NCBI GenBank assembly: GCA_900546315.1
Contig: URCP01000103.1
Span: 1-9,547, forward strand
DNA: 9,547 nucleotides
Origin: an uncultured Eubacteriales bacterium
GTDB lineage: Bacteria > Bacillota > Clostridia > Oscillospirales > CAG-272
Direction: 5' to 3'
Shown here: positions 1-5,936 of the stretch, one piece after another
Numbering within the stretch: the stretch's first letter is position 1
Layout: each line of letters begins with the position of its first letter
The notes under the pieces: generated by a model
Told to the model about the DNA's origin: nothing
Database searches by the model: none
Seen by the model: only the letters and a program-made list of their open reading frames with translations
Position numbers and translations under genes: made by a program

Positions 1-645
1 AACAAGTACGAGGGTACTCCGGAGCAGTGGGATGAGGCTCAGTCGCTCATGGCGAAGATCCTCGACGACCTTGATGTCGATTACTCGATAGGTATCGACG
101 AGGCGGCGTTCTACGGACCGAAGCTTGATGTTCAGTACAGAAACGTTTACGGCAAGGAAGATACGCTCGTCACGATCCAGATCGACCTGCTTCTCGCAAA
201 GCAGTTCGGCATGGAGTACGTCGACGCGGACGGTCAGAAGAAGACGCCGTATATCATCCACAGAACTTCTCTCGGATGCTTTGAGAGAACTCTCGCCTAC
301 ATGATCGAGAAGTACGCGGGCGCGTTCCCGATGTGGCTGTCGCCCACGCAGGTCGCCGTTCTCCCGATCGGCGAGGAGCAGTATCCTTACGCCGAGGAGA
401 TAAAGTCGAAGCTCGAGGCGGCGGGCATCCGCGTGTTCCTCGACGAGCGCAACGAGAAGATCGGCTACAAGATCAGATCGGCACAGCTCGAGAAGACCCC
501 GTATATGCTCGTCATCGGCGAGAAGGAGACAAGCGACGGCACTGTCGCGGTGCGTCACCGCAGCGGCACCGACCTCGGAGCTATGAAGTTCGATGAGTTC
601 CTTTCGAAGGCGCTTGTTGAGATCAACACCAAAGAGAGAAAGTAA
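1..645 (+). CDS. thrS: Threonyl-tRNA synthetase, C-terminal part (5' end outside window)
   Basis: This is the cytoplasmic class II enzyme that charges tRNA-Thr with threonine using ATP. The frame is open from base 1, so the N-terminus lies outside the window; 214 residues are visible. Numbering from the first visible residue, the end of the catalytic core is seen: EAAFYGPKLDVQ near 34-45, the IIHR segment with His87 (the expected zinc-ligand histidine of ThrRS), and class II motif 3 around GCFERT at 92-97 with its conserved arginine. The anticodon-binding (HGTP) domain follows at about 113-205, starting WLSPTQVAVLPI and ending with a typical DLGAMKFDEF stretch. The C-terminus is full length for the family. 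A strong terminator follows within 50 bp, so this is the last gene of its transcript. The assignment is secure; only the missing N-terminal domains cannot be assessed. Confidence 0.96.
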   Translation, partial: NKYEGTPEQWDEAQSLMAKILDDLDVDYSIGIDEAAFYGPKLDVQYRNVYGKEDTLVTIQIDLLLAKQFGMEYVDADGQKKTPYIIHRTSLGCFERTLAYMIEKYAGAFPMWLSPTQVAVLPIGEEQYPYAEEIKSKLEAAGIRVFLDERNEKIGYKIRSAQLEKTPYMLVIGEKETSDGTVAVRHRSGTDLGAMKFDEFLSKALVEINTKERK

Positions 646-659
646 TTTCTGAACAGCAT

Positions 660-693
660 AAGGCTGCCACGGGATTTCGTGACAGCCTTTTTT
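660..693 (+). terminator. Rho-independent terminator after thrS
   Basis: AAGGCTGCCACG at 660-671 pairs with CGTGACAGCCTT at 678-689 through one C/A mismatch, with a 6-nt loop (GGATTT), and runs into six T's (688-693). It lies 15 bp after the thrS stop codon and separates thrS from the sigma operon. Confidence 0.9.
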
Positions 694-702
694 CCGGTTT
701 TA

Positions 703-728
703 TGTAATTTTCCGCTTTGTTTCCTGTC
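703..728 (+). promoter_or_regulatory. Candidate ECF-type promoter of the sigma/anti-sigma operon
   Basis: TGTAAT at 703-708, then a 16-bp spacer, then TGTC at 725-728. This resembles the general ECF promoter pattern (TGTAAC, about 16 bp, CGTC) and would fit autoregulation by the sigma factor encoded directly downstream. The predicted start near 735 leaves a leader of about 30 nt. No better sigma-A promoter is evident between the thrS terminator and the gene. It is a pattern match only, with one mismatch in each box. Confidence 0.3.
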
Positions 729-766
729 TTGATAGGTGAGTACTCAAAAAAGCGAAAGGAGATCCT

Positions 767-1318
767 ATGACTGACAAAGAGATGACTGACAGACTGCTCG
801 CGCGGGATGAGAGCGTGCTCAGTGAGATTGACTGTCAGCTTGGCGGGATGATAACGCGTGTCGCGCTGAACATCACGGGAGATCCCCGGGACGCCGAGGA
901 GATACGCTATGATGTTCTGAGAAAGCTCTGGGAGTCAATCCCGCCCGCCTGTCCGGACAGTGTGGCGGCATGGGCGGCGATGATAACGAGACGGCTCGCG
1001 ATAAATCGTCTGAACTACGAGAACGCGAAGAAGCGCCGCGGAACACTCCCGCTTGACGAGCTGACAGCCGTGGCTGACGACTCTGAGATATCGGATCGGA
1101 TCACTGCAAAGGAGCTCGGGCAGGCGATAAGCGATTTTCTGACGACGCTGTCAGAGCGCGACCGGAGAATGTTCGTCCTGCGCTATGTGACGGCTGAGAC
1201 TCCGGAGATGATCGCCGGAAAGCTCGGGATCACCACAAATTCCCTGAACGTGCGGCTTCACAGGCTCCGCGCGAAGCTCAGGGCTTATCTGAAAGAGAGG
1301 GGTTACATTGACGGGTAA
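767..1318 (+). CDS. ECF-type RNA polymerase sigma factor (sigma-70 family)
   Basis: A 183-residue protein, the usual size of an extracytoplasmic-function sigma factor containing only regions 2 and 4. Region 2 covers about residues 23-90: the RDAEEIRYDVLRKLWE core-binding helix, then WAAMITRRLAINRLNYENAKKRR for -10 recognition. Region 4 covers about 118-176: LSERDRRMFVLRY, then a helix-turn-helix (ETPEMIAGKLGITTNSLNVRLHRLRAKLR) for -35 binding. The linker between them is acidic and variable. The ATG is well placed behind AAGGAG at 756-761. The gene overlaps the next one by 11 bp, the usual arrangement for a sigma factor translated together with its anti-sigma factor. It probably directs RNA polymerase to a small regulon in response to an envelope signal; the signal is unknown. 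The family call is firm, the subgroup is not. Confidence 0.9.
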   Translation: MTDKEMTDRLLARDESVLSEIDCQLGGMITRVALNITGDPRDAEEIRYDVLRKLWESIPPACPDSVAAWAAMITRRLAINRLNYENAKKRRGTLPLDELTAVADDSEISDRITAKELGQAISDFLTTLSERDRRMFVLRYVTAETPEMIAGKLGITTNSLNVRLHRLRAKLRAYLKERGYIDG

Positions 1319-2624
1319 AAGAAGCGGAAACAGACTTGATGAGGCGCTCGGATACATAGACGGCGCGCTGATATCCGGGGCGCTGACTGAAACCGGAAAG
1401 GAGAGCAGGAAAATGAGGCGTATCAGAATGAGATTCGTCCCGCTCGCGGCGGCTCTGGCGGTGCTTCTCACGATAGGGGCGGCGGCGCTCGGTATACGTT
1501 ATTTCGCGCCCGGCTACGGAATCGCCGACGGCGGCGTGAAGATGCTGACGGCGAAAGAAAGCGTAAAGCTCGCGGACACGGCGGTTGAAGCCGTCATGCT
1601 GACCGAGTCGGACGAGGGAAACACCCTGACCGTCTGGCTCTGGCGCGAGAACGAGGTTGAGATAACCGAGGATGAGAGAACAGAGGGCAGACCTCCGGCG
1701 GTGCTCGGGGATCTGACGGCGGAGATAAACGGAAATGTCTACGACGACCCGAACTGGGGAGGCGGAACCTCCGGGTATGTCACGTATATGTTCGGTGACG
1801 TCGAAGCGGGAACCTCTGTGATTCTCCGTTCGGCGGGAGATGAGGTGACAGTGGAGCTGACTGACGCCAGGGCGGCGAACAAGAGCGGCAGGATAAAGTA
1901 CGGCAGGCGTCAGATAGACCTCATACAGGTGACTGACAAAGACGATCTCTGGGCGGCTGAGATATATGACCCGTTCGCGAAGGGACTTCTTGATGACAAT
2001 ATCGGTGTTCAGGCGCATCTTTTCATGGCGGCCGACATGGACGGCGTTGTCGGCAGCTACGGCGGAAGCGCGACGGTCGTCGGAGGCAAGGTCTCAAATG
2101 ACCTTGTCAAGGCGAACATCATGACGCATGGGAAAAATATCGGAACTCTGTATCTCAAAAGCATCATATACGCTCTGAGCTTCCGTTCCGCGGACATTCC
2201 GGACGTGAAGATAAGCATACCGGAGATCGGCGAGACAAAGGAGCTCGACCTTGTCCTGTACGATAACCGCGGAATAAGAGTGCGGCTGAAATCCGTGACG
2301 AGAAGCGAAAAAGGACTGAGCTATGACTGCGTGACAGAGGACACCGGAGGTTTGAAATGGGTGAGCGCCCTGACCGACGTCAGAACCTGTCTGCGCCGTG
2401 ACTACGAGTATGAAGTGAACGGCGAGACTATAAGTGCCAAGAACGCTCTGACACCCGTATACACGGTCGGAAGCGACCTGTGTGTGTATGATTTCCCGAC
2501 AGACAGCGATATAGCTCTGGGCGCGGGCGACGAGGTGGTTGTCAGGCTGGACGATATCAGGATTCAGTACGGTGAAACCGGGATGGATATCGAACCTTAC
2601 CTCGGTAAGACCGAAATCAGATAA
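1308..2624 (+). CDS. Single-pass membrane protein, probable anti-sigma factor of the upstream ECF sigma
   Basis: A 438-residue protein starting at TTG (1308) behind a GAGAGGGG ribosome site, overlapping the sigma gene by 11 bp. Residues 1-42 are hydrophilic and basic towards the end, and include an EALGYIDGALI motif that I recall from small N-terminal tails of Clostridia proteins paired with ECF sigma factors. One membrane helix spans about 43-66 (FVPLAAALAVLLTIGAAALG). The remaining roughly 370 residues would be extracytoplasmic and look beta-rich, without a signal peptide or catalytic motif that I recognise. This topology (short cytoplasmic tail, one helix, large outer domain) is that of a transmembrane anti-sigma factor that senses a signal and releases the sigma factor. 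The family may be related to DUF4179-type partners, which is unverified. The next methionine (near residue 36) would remove the conserved tail, so TTG is preferred. The anti-sigma role is inferred from topology and gene order. Confidence 0.75.
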   Translation: MTGKRSGNRLDEALGYIDGALISGALTETGKESRKMRRIRMRFVPLAAALAVLLTIGAAALGIRYFAPGYGIADGGVKMLTAKESVKLADTAVEAVMLTESDEGNTLTVWLWRENEVEITEDERTEGRPPAVLGDLTAEINGNVYDDPNWGGGTSGYVTYMFGDVEAGTSVILRSAGDEVTVELTDARAANKSGRIKYGRRQIDLIQVTDKDDLWAAEIYDPFAKGLLDDNIGVQAHLFMAADMDGVVGSYGGSATVVGGKVSNDLVKANIMTHGKNIGTLYLKSIIYALSFRSADIPDVKISIPEIGETKELDLVLYDNRGIRVRLKSVTRSEKGLSYDCVTEDTGGLKWVSALTDVRTCLRRDYEYEVNGETISAKNALTPVYTVGSDLCVYDFPTDSDIALGAGDEVVVRLDDIRIQYGETGMDIEPYLGKTEIR

Positions 2625-2667
2625 AAAAATGGGGGCTGCCGCGAAACGACAGCTCCCTGTTTTTTTT
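2623..2667. terminator. Bidirectional terminator between convergent sigma operons
   Basis: GGGGGCTGCCG at 2631-2641 pairs with CGACAGCTCCC at 2647-2657 (one C/A mismatch, one G-T pair) around a CGAAA loop. Eight T's follow on the plus strand (2660-2667). On the minus strand the seven A's at 2623-2629 give a T-run. It therefore serves both the anti-sigma gene, whose stop overlaps the A-run, and the minus-strand sigma gene, whose TAG stop (2668-2670) abuts the T-run. Confidence 0.9.
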
Positions 2668-3729
2668 CTATCTGTCAGCCCGTTCAATCATAACGTCGCA
2701 GTAACTCCCCGCAGCCGGTCTTTCAATCCGCCCGCTCTCCTGCCACTCCCGGCAGACCTCCGCGAACATTGAAAACCAGAAATAACGCGATAAGCGCGCC
2801 GCGTCGTCGGCGAGATGCTTCGGAAACAGCTTAGTGTAGCCCGCCGCGAGCCTGACTATCACAGAGTCCCACGCCGGAACAATGCCGGCGAATTCCATCT
2901 CGACAGACGCGCGGAACTTTTCGTATTCCTCCCGCCTGAACGCCGGGATCAGCGACCTCTTCTGACCGTCGTCCGAGACAAAGCCGTCGCGCACGCATGA
3001 GGCGAAGTTCGCCTTGTCCTCGGTCGAGCCGCTCAGCAGATCCTCGCAGACATTAAGCTCGAGGTCGGTTATCATCCGCCGCCACCCGAATCCTGCGAAG
3101 TTGTACTGACTTCCCGAAAAATGCCCACGGCTTCCGTTGTTCGAGTTGTTCTGACAGCCGAGCGACCGCACCGGATGCTCCTTCTCCGTGTGACCTATGT
3201 AGCGCCAGTTGTTGCCGTCATAGCTGTCGGGAATCTCCGGATACGGCAGCTTACAGTATTTCGCGCTGAGGTAACTGAACGCCATAGCGCCGTACAGATA
3301 GGTAAGCTCGGACTCACTCTTTCCGGCGCGGTAGAATCCGACAGATTTCATGTCCGCGCTCAGACGCGTCAGCGCCGCGAAAATCTCATCCGAGAGCGGT
3401 TCGACCGCTTTCGGGGCGTTTTCCTCGAGCCATAGCCCGTGCTTATCCGACATGATAGCGAAATCGGTCAGGAATCTTCCGCGGGACGGCTCAATTATCG
3501 CGCCGCGCTTTTTCAGGTTCGAAAGGCTGTCCTCGATGTAGAACGCCGGAACCCCGCACCTCGATGAGAGCTCCTCCACGCTGAGCGGACGCTCGTATGC
3601 CTGCCAGAGAATGTTCTGGCTGAGGGCGTCGGAAATGAGTTCCTCCGGCGTGACAGCCCCGATCTGAAAATTTCCGCTCCCGTAGATATCAATCCGCATC
3701 TTTACCGGACGCAAAGCAGTTTCTTCCAT
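2668..3729 (-). other. Possible internal translation product: free C-terminal domain of the sigma fusion
   Basis: Inside the sigma fusion gene, AAGGAG (minus strand, 3744-3739) is followed after 9 nt by an in-frame ATG at 3729-3727. This is codon 161, immediately after the end of sigma region 4. Initiation here would give a 353-residue protein with the winged-helix-like segment and the unknown domain but no sigma part. The Shine-Dalgarno also encodes Lys-Lys-Glu at the end of region 4, so chance is a serious alternative. It is recorded as a possible second product, not as a separate gene. Confidence 0.3.
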
Positions 3730-4209
3730 ATTCCCACACTCCTTTTTCAGTTTCCGACGCGCCTCGGACAGCCGCCAGGTGACCGTGCCCTCGGGGATTC
3801 CAAGACGTTCAGAGATATTTTTCGTCGAAAGTCCGTCGTAATAATGGAGTATGATGATCTCGCGGTATATCGCCGAAAGACGCGAGACGCTGAGCCTGAG
3901 CCGCGATTCTGTCTCCTCGGCTTCGGCGGATTCGTCCGGCGCGTCTGGAATCTCGGGGATGAGGTCGATCGAGACGAGAGACCGTGCCTTCCCGCGCGAG
4001 CGTCTGAAAGCGCGCTCGGTGTTTTTTGCTATCGACCAGAGCCATGGCTCAAAGCGGCTGTCGTCGCGGAGTCCGGGGAGCTTTCTCAGCGCGGTGAGCA
4101 GGATCTCCTGGGAGAGCTCGTCCGCCTCGTCGCAGGAGAACGTGTGTCTGACCGACCAGCCGTAGACGCGGTCGACGTAATCGGCGAGGATCATCTTGTC
4201 CATTGTCAT
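2668..4209 (-). CDS. ECF-like sigma factor with long C-terminal extension (winged-helix-like segment plus unknown domain)
   Basis: A 513-residue protein in two parts. Residues 1-158 form a complete small sigma factor: region 2 (EADELSQEILLTALRKLPGL, then FEPWLWSIAKNTERAFRRSRGKA) and region 4 (LSAIYREIIILHYYDGLSTKNISERLGIPEGTVTWRLSEARRKLKKE). Residues 161-513 are extra. After a KMRIDIYGSGNFQIG stretch, about 187-250 reads like a winged helix (RPLSVEELSSRCGVPAFYIEDSL, then LKKRGAIIE). About 250-513 matches no domain I can name; it holds aromatic and glycine-rich patches (NNWRYIGHTE near 333-342, QYNFAGFGWRRM near 368-379) and several cysteines (319, 352, 388, 405, 486, 504). No membrane helix is visible. 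I chose the ATG at 4209 because GAAAGG (4216-4221) lies 6 nt upstream; the ATG at 4215 directly abuts that site and a further one lies at 4203. No anti-sigma gene is adjacent, so the extension may do the regulation. That role is inference; the sigma domain is firm. Confidence 0.85.
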   Translation of the reverse strand: MTMDKMILADYVDRVYGWSVRHTFSCDEADELSQEILLTALRKLPGLRDDSRFEPWLWSIAKNTERAFRRSRGKARSLVSIDLIPEIPDAPDESAEAEETESRLRLSVSRLSAIYREIIILHYYDGLSTKNISERLGIPEGTVTWRLSEARRKLKKECGNMEETALRPVKMRIDIYGSGNFQIGAVTPEELISDALSQNILWQAYERPLSVEELSSRCGVPAFYIEDSLSNLKKRGAIIEPSRGRFLTDFAIMSDKHGLWLEENAPKAVEPLSDEIFAALTRLSADMKSVGFYRAGKSESELTYLYGAMAFSYLSAKYCKLPYPEIPDSYDGNNWRYIGHTEKEHPVRSLGCQNNSNNGSRGHFSGSQYNFAGFGWRRMITDLELNVCEDLLSGSTEDKANFASCVRDGFVSDDGQKRSLIPAFRREEYEKFRASVEMEFAGIVPAWDSVIVRLAAGYTKLFPKHLADDAARLSRYFWFSMFAEVCREWQESGRIERPAAGSYCDVMIERADR

Positions 4210-4215
4210 CAACAT

Positions 4216-4221
4216 CCTTTC
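4216..4221 (-). promoter_or_regulatory. Ribosome binding site that decides the start of the sigma fusion gene
   Basis: The minus strand reads GAAAGG and then directly ATG TTG ATG ACA ATG. The first ATG (4215) has no spacer, the second (4209) has 6 nt and the third (4203) has 12 nt. The second is the best-placed start. Confidence 0.65.
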
Positions 4222-4276
4222 GCCTGTAAAGTGCGGGATGGCGGGGTTTCATTGGGTGGAAATGAGAAAAAATCCG

Positions 4277-4305
4277 AAAAATTTCCGCGTTATCAGACAG
4301 CGCGG
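4277..4305 (-). terminator. Weak candidate terminator after the FGGY kinase
   Basis: On the minus strand CCGCG (4305-4301) pairs with CGCGG (4289-4285) across an 11-nt loop, followed by AAATTTTT. The stem is only 5 bp, so termination here would be partial at best. The sigma fusion gene could receive read-through from the kinase, or be expressed from an unrecognised promoter in this 139-bp gap. Confidence 0.3.
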
Positions 4306-4348
4306 CGCCGGAAGACTTCAGACGTGTCGATTTCAGCGGATACCTGAT

Positions 4349-5791
4349 TCATCTCAGCTGAAGCGACAGGTCATACATCCGCTCATATTTCCCGAAAAGC
4401 TCGTCATAAATCCGCCTTCTCGAGTCGTCCGGCAAGTAGGTGTCAGCCTCCTTCACGAAATACGGCGCGGCGTCCTTCAGCGAGCCGTAGACCCCGAGCG
4501 CGCGGGCGCAGGACATTATCACGCCGGCGGCGCCCACCTCGTCAAGGGCGCTTGTGGTTATCGGCAGACCGGTTATGTCCGCCTTGATCTGGTTCCAGAC
4601 GCGGCTCTTCGCGCCGCCTCCGGTCGCGAGAAGTCGTTTCGGGCGGATGTCCGCCTTTTTCAGCAGTCCGAGATTTACGCGGATCTCATACGCGACTCCC
4701 TCGAGGACGGCCTTGTAGAGGTCGTATTTTGTCGAGCCAAGCGTCATGCCGTATATAAGCGCTCTCGAGCCCGGATCCATATATGGCGAGGCGGCTCCCG
4801 CGAGGTGCGGCATCATGAGAATCCCGCCCGGCACGTAGTCGATATTTCCGTTATCCTTTGCGGAGCATATCCCGCCGTCGAGCTCACGGTAACTGTCGCC
4901 GCCTCCGAAATTGTCGCGGTACCAGCGCACCGCAGCTCCGCCCGTGTAGGACATCGCGCATCCGGAGTACATCCCCTCCTCATACGTCTGGAAGGTCGCC
5001 CCGGCGCGGTATACGCCGTTGTCGTCCGGGAGAGACGAGACTATCGGGGTCACACACTCGACGCTGCCACTTCCGTCGACGGCGTCTCCGGGGGTGAGCG
5101 CTCCGGCTCCGACCGAGGCGGCGTTCTGGTCGTGCATCGCGGTGATTATCTTCGTGCCGGAAAGCCCGAATTTGCTTGATGTCCCGACGATCGTCCCGTC
5201 CGGAACAGGGGTCGGCATCAGCGCCGTGTCGATTCCCGCGTGCGCGAAGATGTCCTCGCTCCAGCGTTTCTTTCTGATATCGAACCCCATCGTTCTTGCG
5301 GCGGCGGAGTAGTTTATCACTCGCTCTCCGGTAAGGGTATAGATGACGAAATCGGTCATCAGCATTATCTTCTTCGCCCTGCGCATGAGGTCGGGGCGGT
5401 GTATCCTCGTCCACATCAGCTTCGGCAGGGTATAGATCGCGGTCGGGGTCATGCAGCAGGTGTTCTCGACCTTTTCGCGGTCGAAGGTCACGCATTCCTC
5501 GCTCCCGCGCGGGTCGTTGTAGAGCATCGGCTCGTTCAGTATGGCGTCATTTTCGTCAAGCAGCACGAACGACTCGCCAAAGGAGGTGACGCCGAGCGCG
5601 TCAAGCCTCACCCCGGGGTCGGACAGCAGACTGCCGACCGATGAGAGTATCAGTGAGGCGTCTATCGTGTGTGTCCGGTCAGTGTGTTTCGCTTCATATG
5701 GTATGTATCTTGTTCCGACAAAATTTCCTCTTTCATCCGAGATCGTCAGCTTGCATCCGCCGGAGCCGACGTCGAGACCTCCTATATACAT
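4349..5791 (-). CDS. FGGY-family carbohydrate kinase (xylulokinase-like, substrate unknown)
   Basis: A 480-residue cytoplasmic kinase, the usual length of the FGGY family, which transfers phosphate from ATP to a sugar or polyol. The N-terminal actin-like domain opens with GLDVGSGGCKLTISDERG (5-22), the first phosphate-binding loop. The catalytic aspartate is most likely Asp221 in AMHDQNAASVGAGAL. The C-terminal ATP-binding domain has YDLYKAVLEGVAYEIR (356-371), the GGGAKS nucleotide loop (391-396) and EVGAAGVIMSCAR (418-430). The start is the ATG at 5791, ten bases after AAAGGA; the frame stays open upstream, but that stretch crosses a promoter and a terminator and is not protein-like. Transcription comes from its own sigma-A promoter. 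Its neighbours upstream are two NAD(P)-dependent oxidoreductases, consistent with sugar or polyol catabolism. Xylulokinase is the nearest named type that I recognise, but the xylulose assignment is not supported by context. Confidence 0.9.
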   Translation of the reverse strand: MYIGGLDVGSGGCKLTISDERGNFVGTRYIPYEAKHTDRTHTIDASLILSSVGSLLSDPGVRLDALGVTSFGESFVLLDENDAILNEPMLYNDPRGSEECVTFDREKVENTCCMTPTAIYTLPKLMWTRIHRPDLMRRAKKIMLMTDFVIYTLTGERVINYSAAARTMGFDIRKKRWSEDIFAHAGIDTALMPTPVPDGTIVGTSSKFGLSGTKIITAMHDQNAASVGAGALTPGDAVDGSGSVECVTPIVSSLPDDNGVYRAGATFQTYEEGMYSGCAMSYTGGAAVRWYRDNFGGGDSYRELDGGICSAKDNGNIDYVPGGILMMPHLAGAASPYMDPGSRALIYGMTLGSTKYDLYKAVLEGVAYEIRVNLGLLKKADIRPKRLLATGGGAKSRVWNQIKADITGLPITTSALDEVGAAGVIMSCARALGVYGSLKDAAPYFVKEADTYLPDDSRRRIYDELFGKYERMYDLSLQLR

Positions 5792-5842
5792 GGCCGCTTT
5801 TTCCTTTCGCGCGGGTATTCCCGCATTAGTCTTTATAAGAAT

Positions 5843-5871
5843 ATTATACACGGAAAACGGCTTTTTGTCAA
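5843..5871 (-). promoter_or_regulatory. Consensus sigma-A promoter of the FGGY kinase gene
   Basis: On the minus strand TTGACA (5871-5866), a 17-bp spacer and TATAAT (5848-5843) match the sigma-A consensus exactly. The expected start near 5836 gives a leader of about 45 nt ending in the AAAGGA site before the ATG at 5791. The -10 overlaps a short AT-only inverted repeat (TATAA, 5-nt gap, TTATA), too weak to call an operator. Confidence 0.9.
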
Positions 5872-5892
5872 TCTCCGGGCGCGCTTTTCCGC

Positions 5893-5923
5893 AAAAAAAG
5901 CGGGACCGCAAGCGCGATCCCGC
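5893..5923 (-). terminator. Rho-independent terminator after the SDR gene
   Basis: On the minus strand GCGGGATCGC (5923-5914) pairs along all 10 positions (one T-G) with GCGGTCCCGC (5909-5900) around the loop GCTT, followed by seven T's. It lies 13 bp past the SDR stop and just upstream of the kinase promoter, so the oxidoreductase operon and the kinase gene are separate transcripts. Confidence 0.92.
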
Positions 5924-5936
5924 AAAAGGTTCTTTT

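Noticed and set aside
1278..2018. 246-residue minus-strand frame inside the anti-sigma gene
   Set aside because: It is antisense to a well-supported gene, Arg-rich with no motif, and has no ribosome site that I can see.
4226..4251. TGAAAC-16-TTAC on the minus strand as an ECF promoter for the sigma fusion gene
   Set aside because: The start would fall at the ribosome site itself, leaving no usable leader, and the -10 block is a poor match.
4196..5179. 327-residue plus-strand frame opposite the FGGY kinase
   Set aside because: It is the antisense of the kinase and of the start of the sigma fusion gene. The composition is Arg/Val/His-rich with no domain, and it crosses the real intergenic region; long antisense frames are expected at this GC content.
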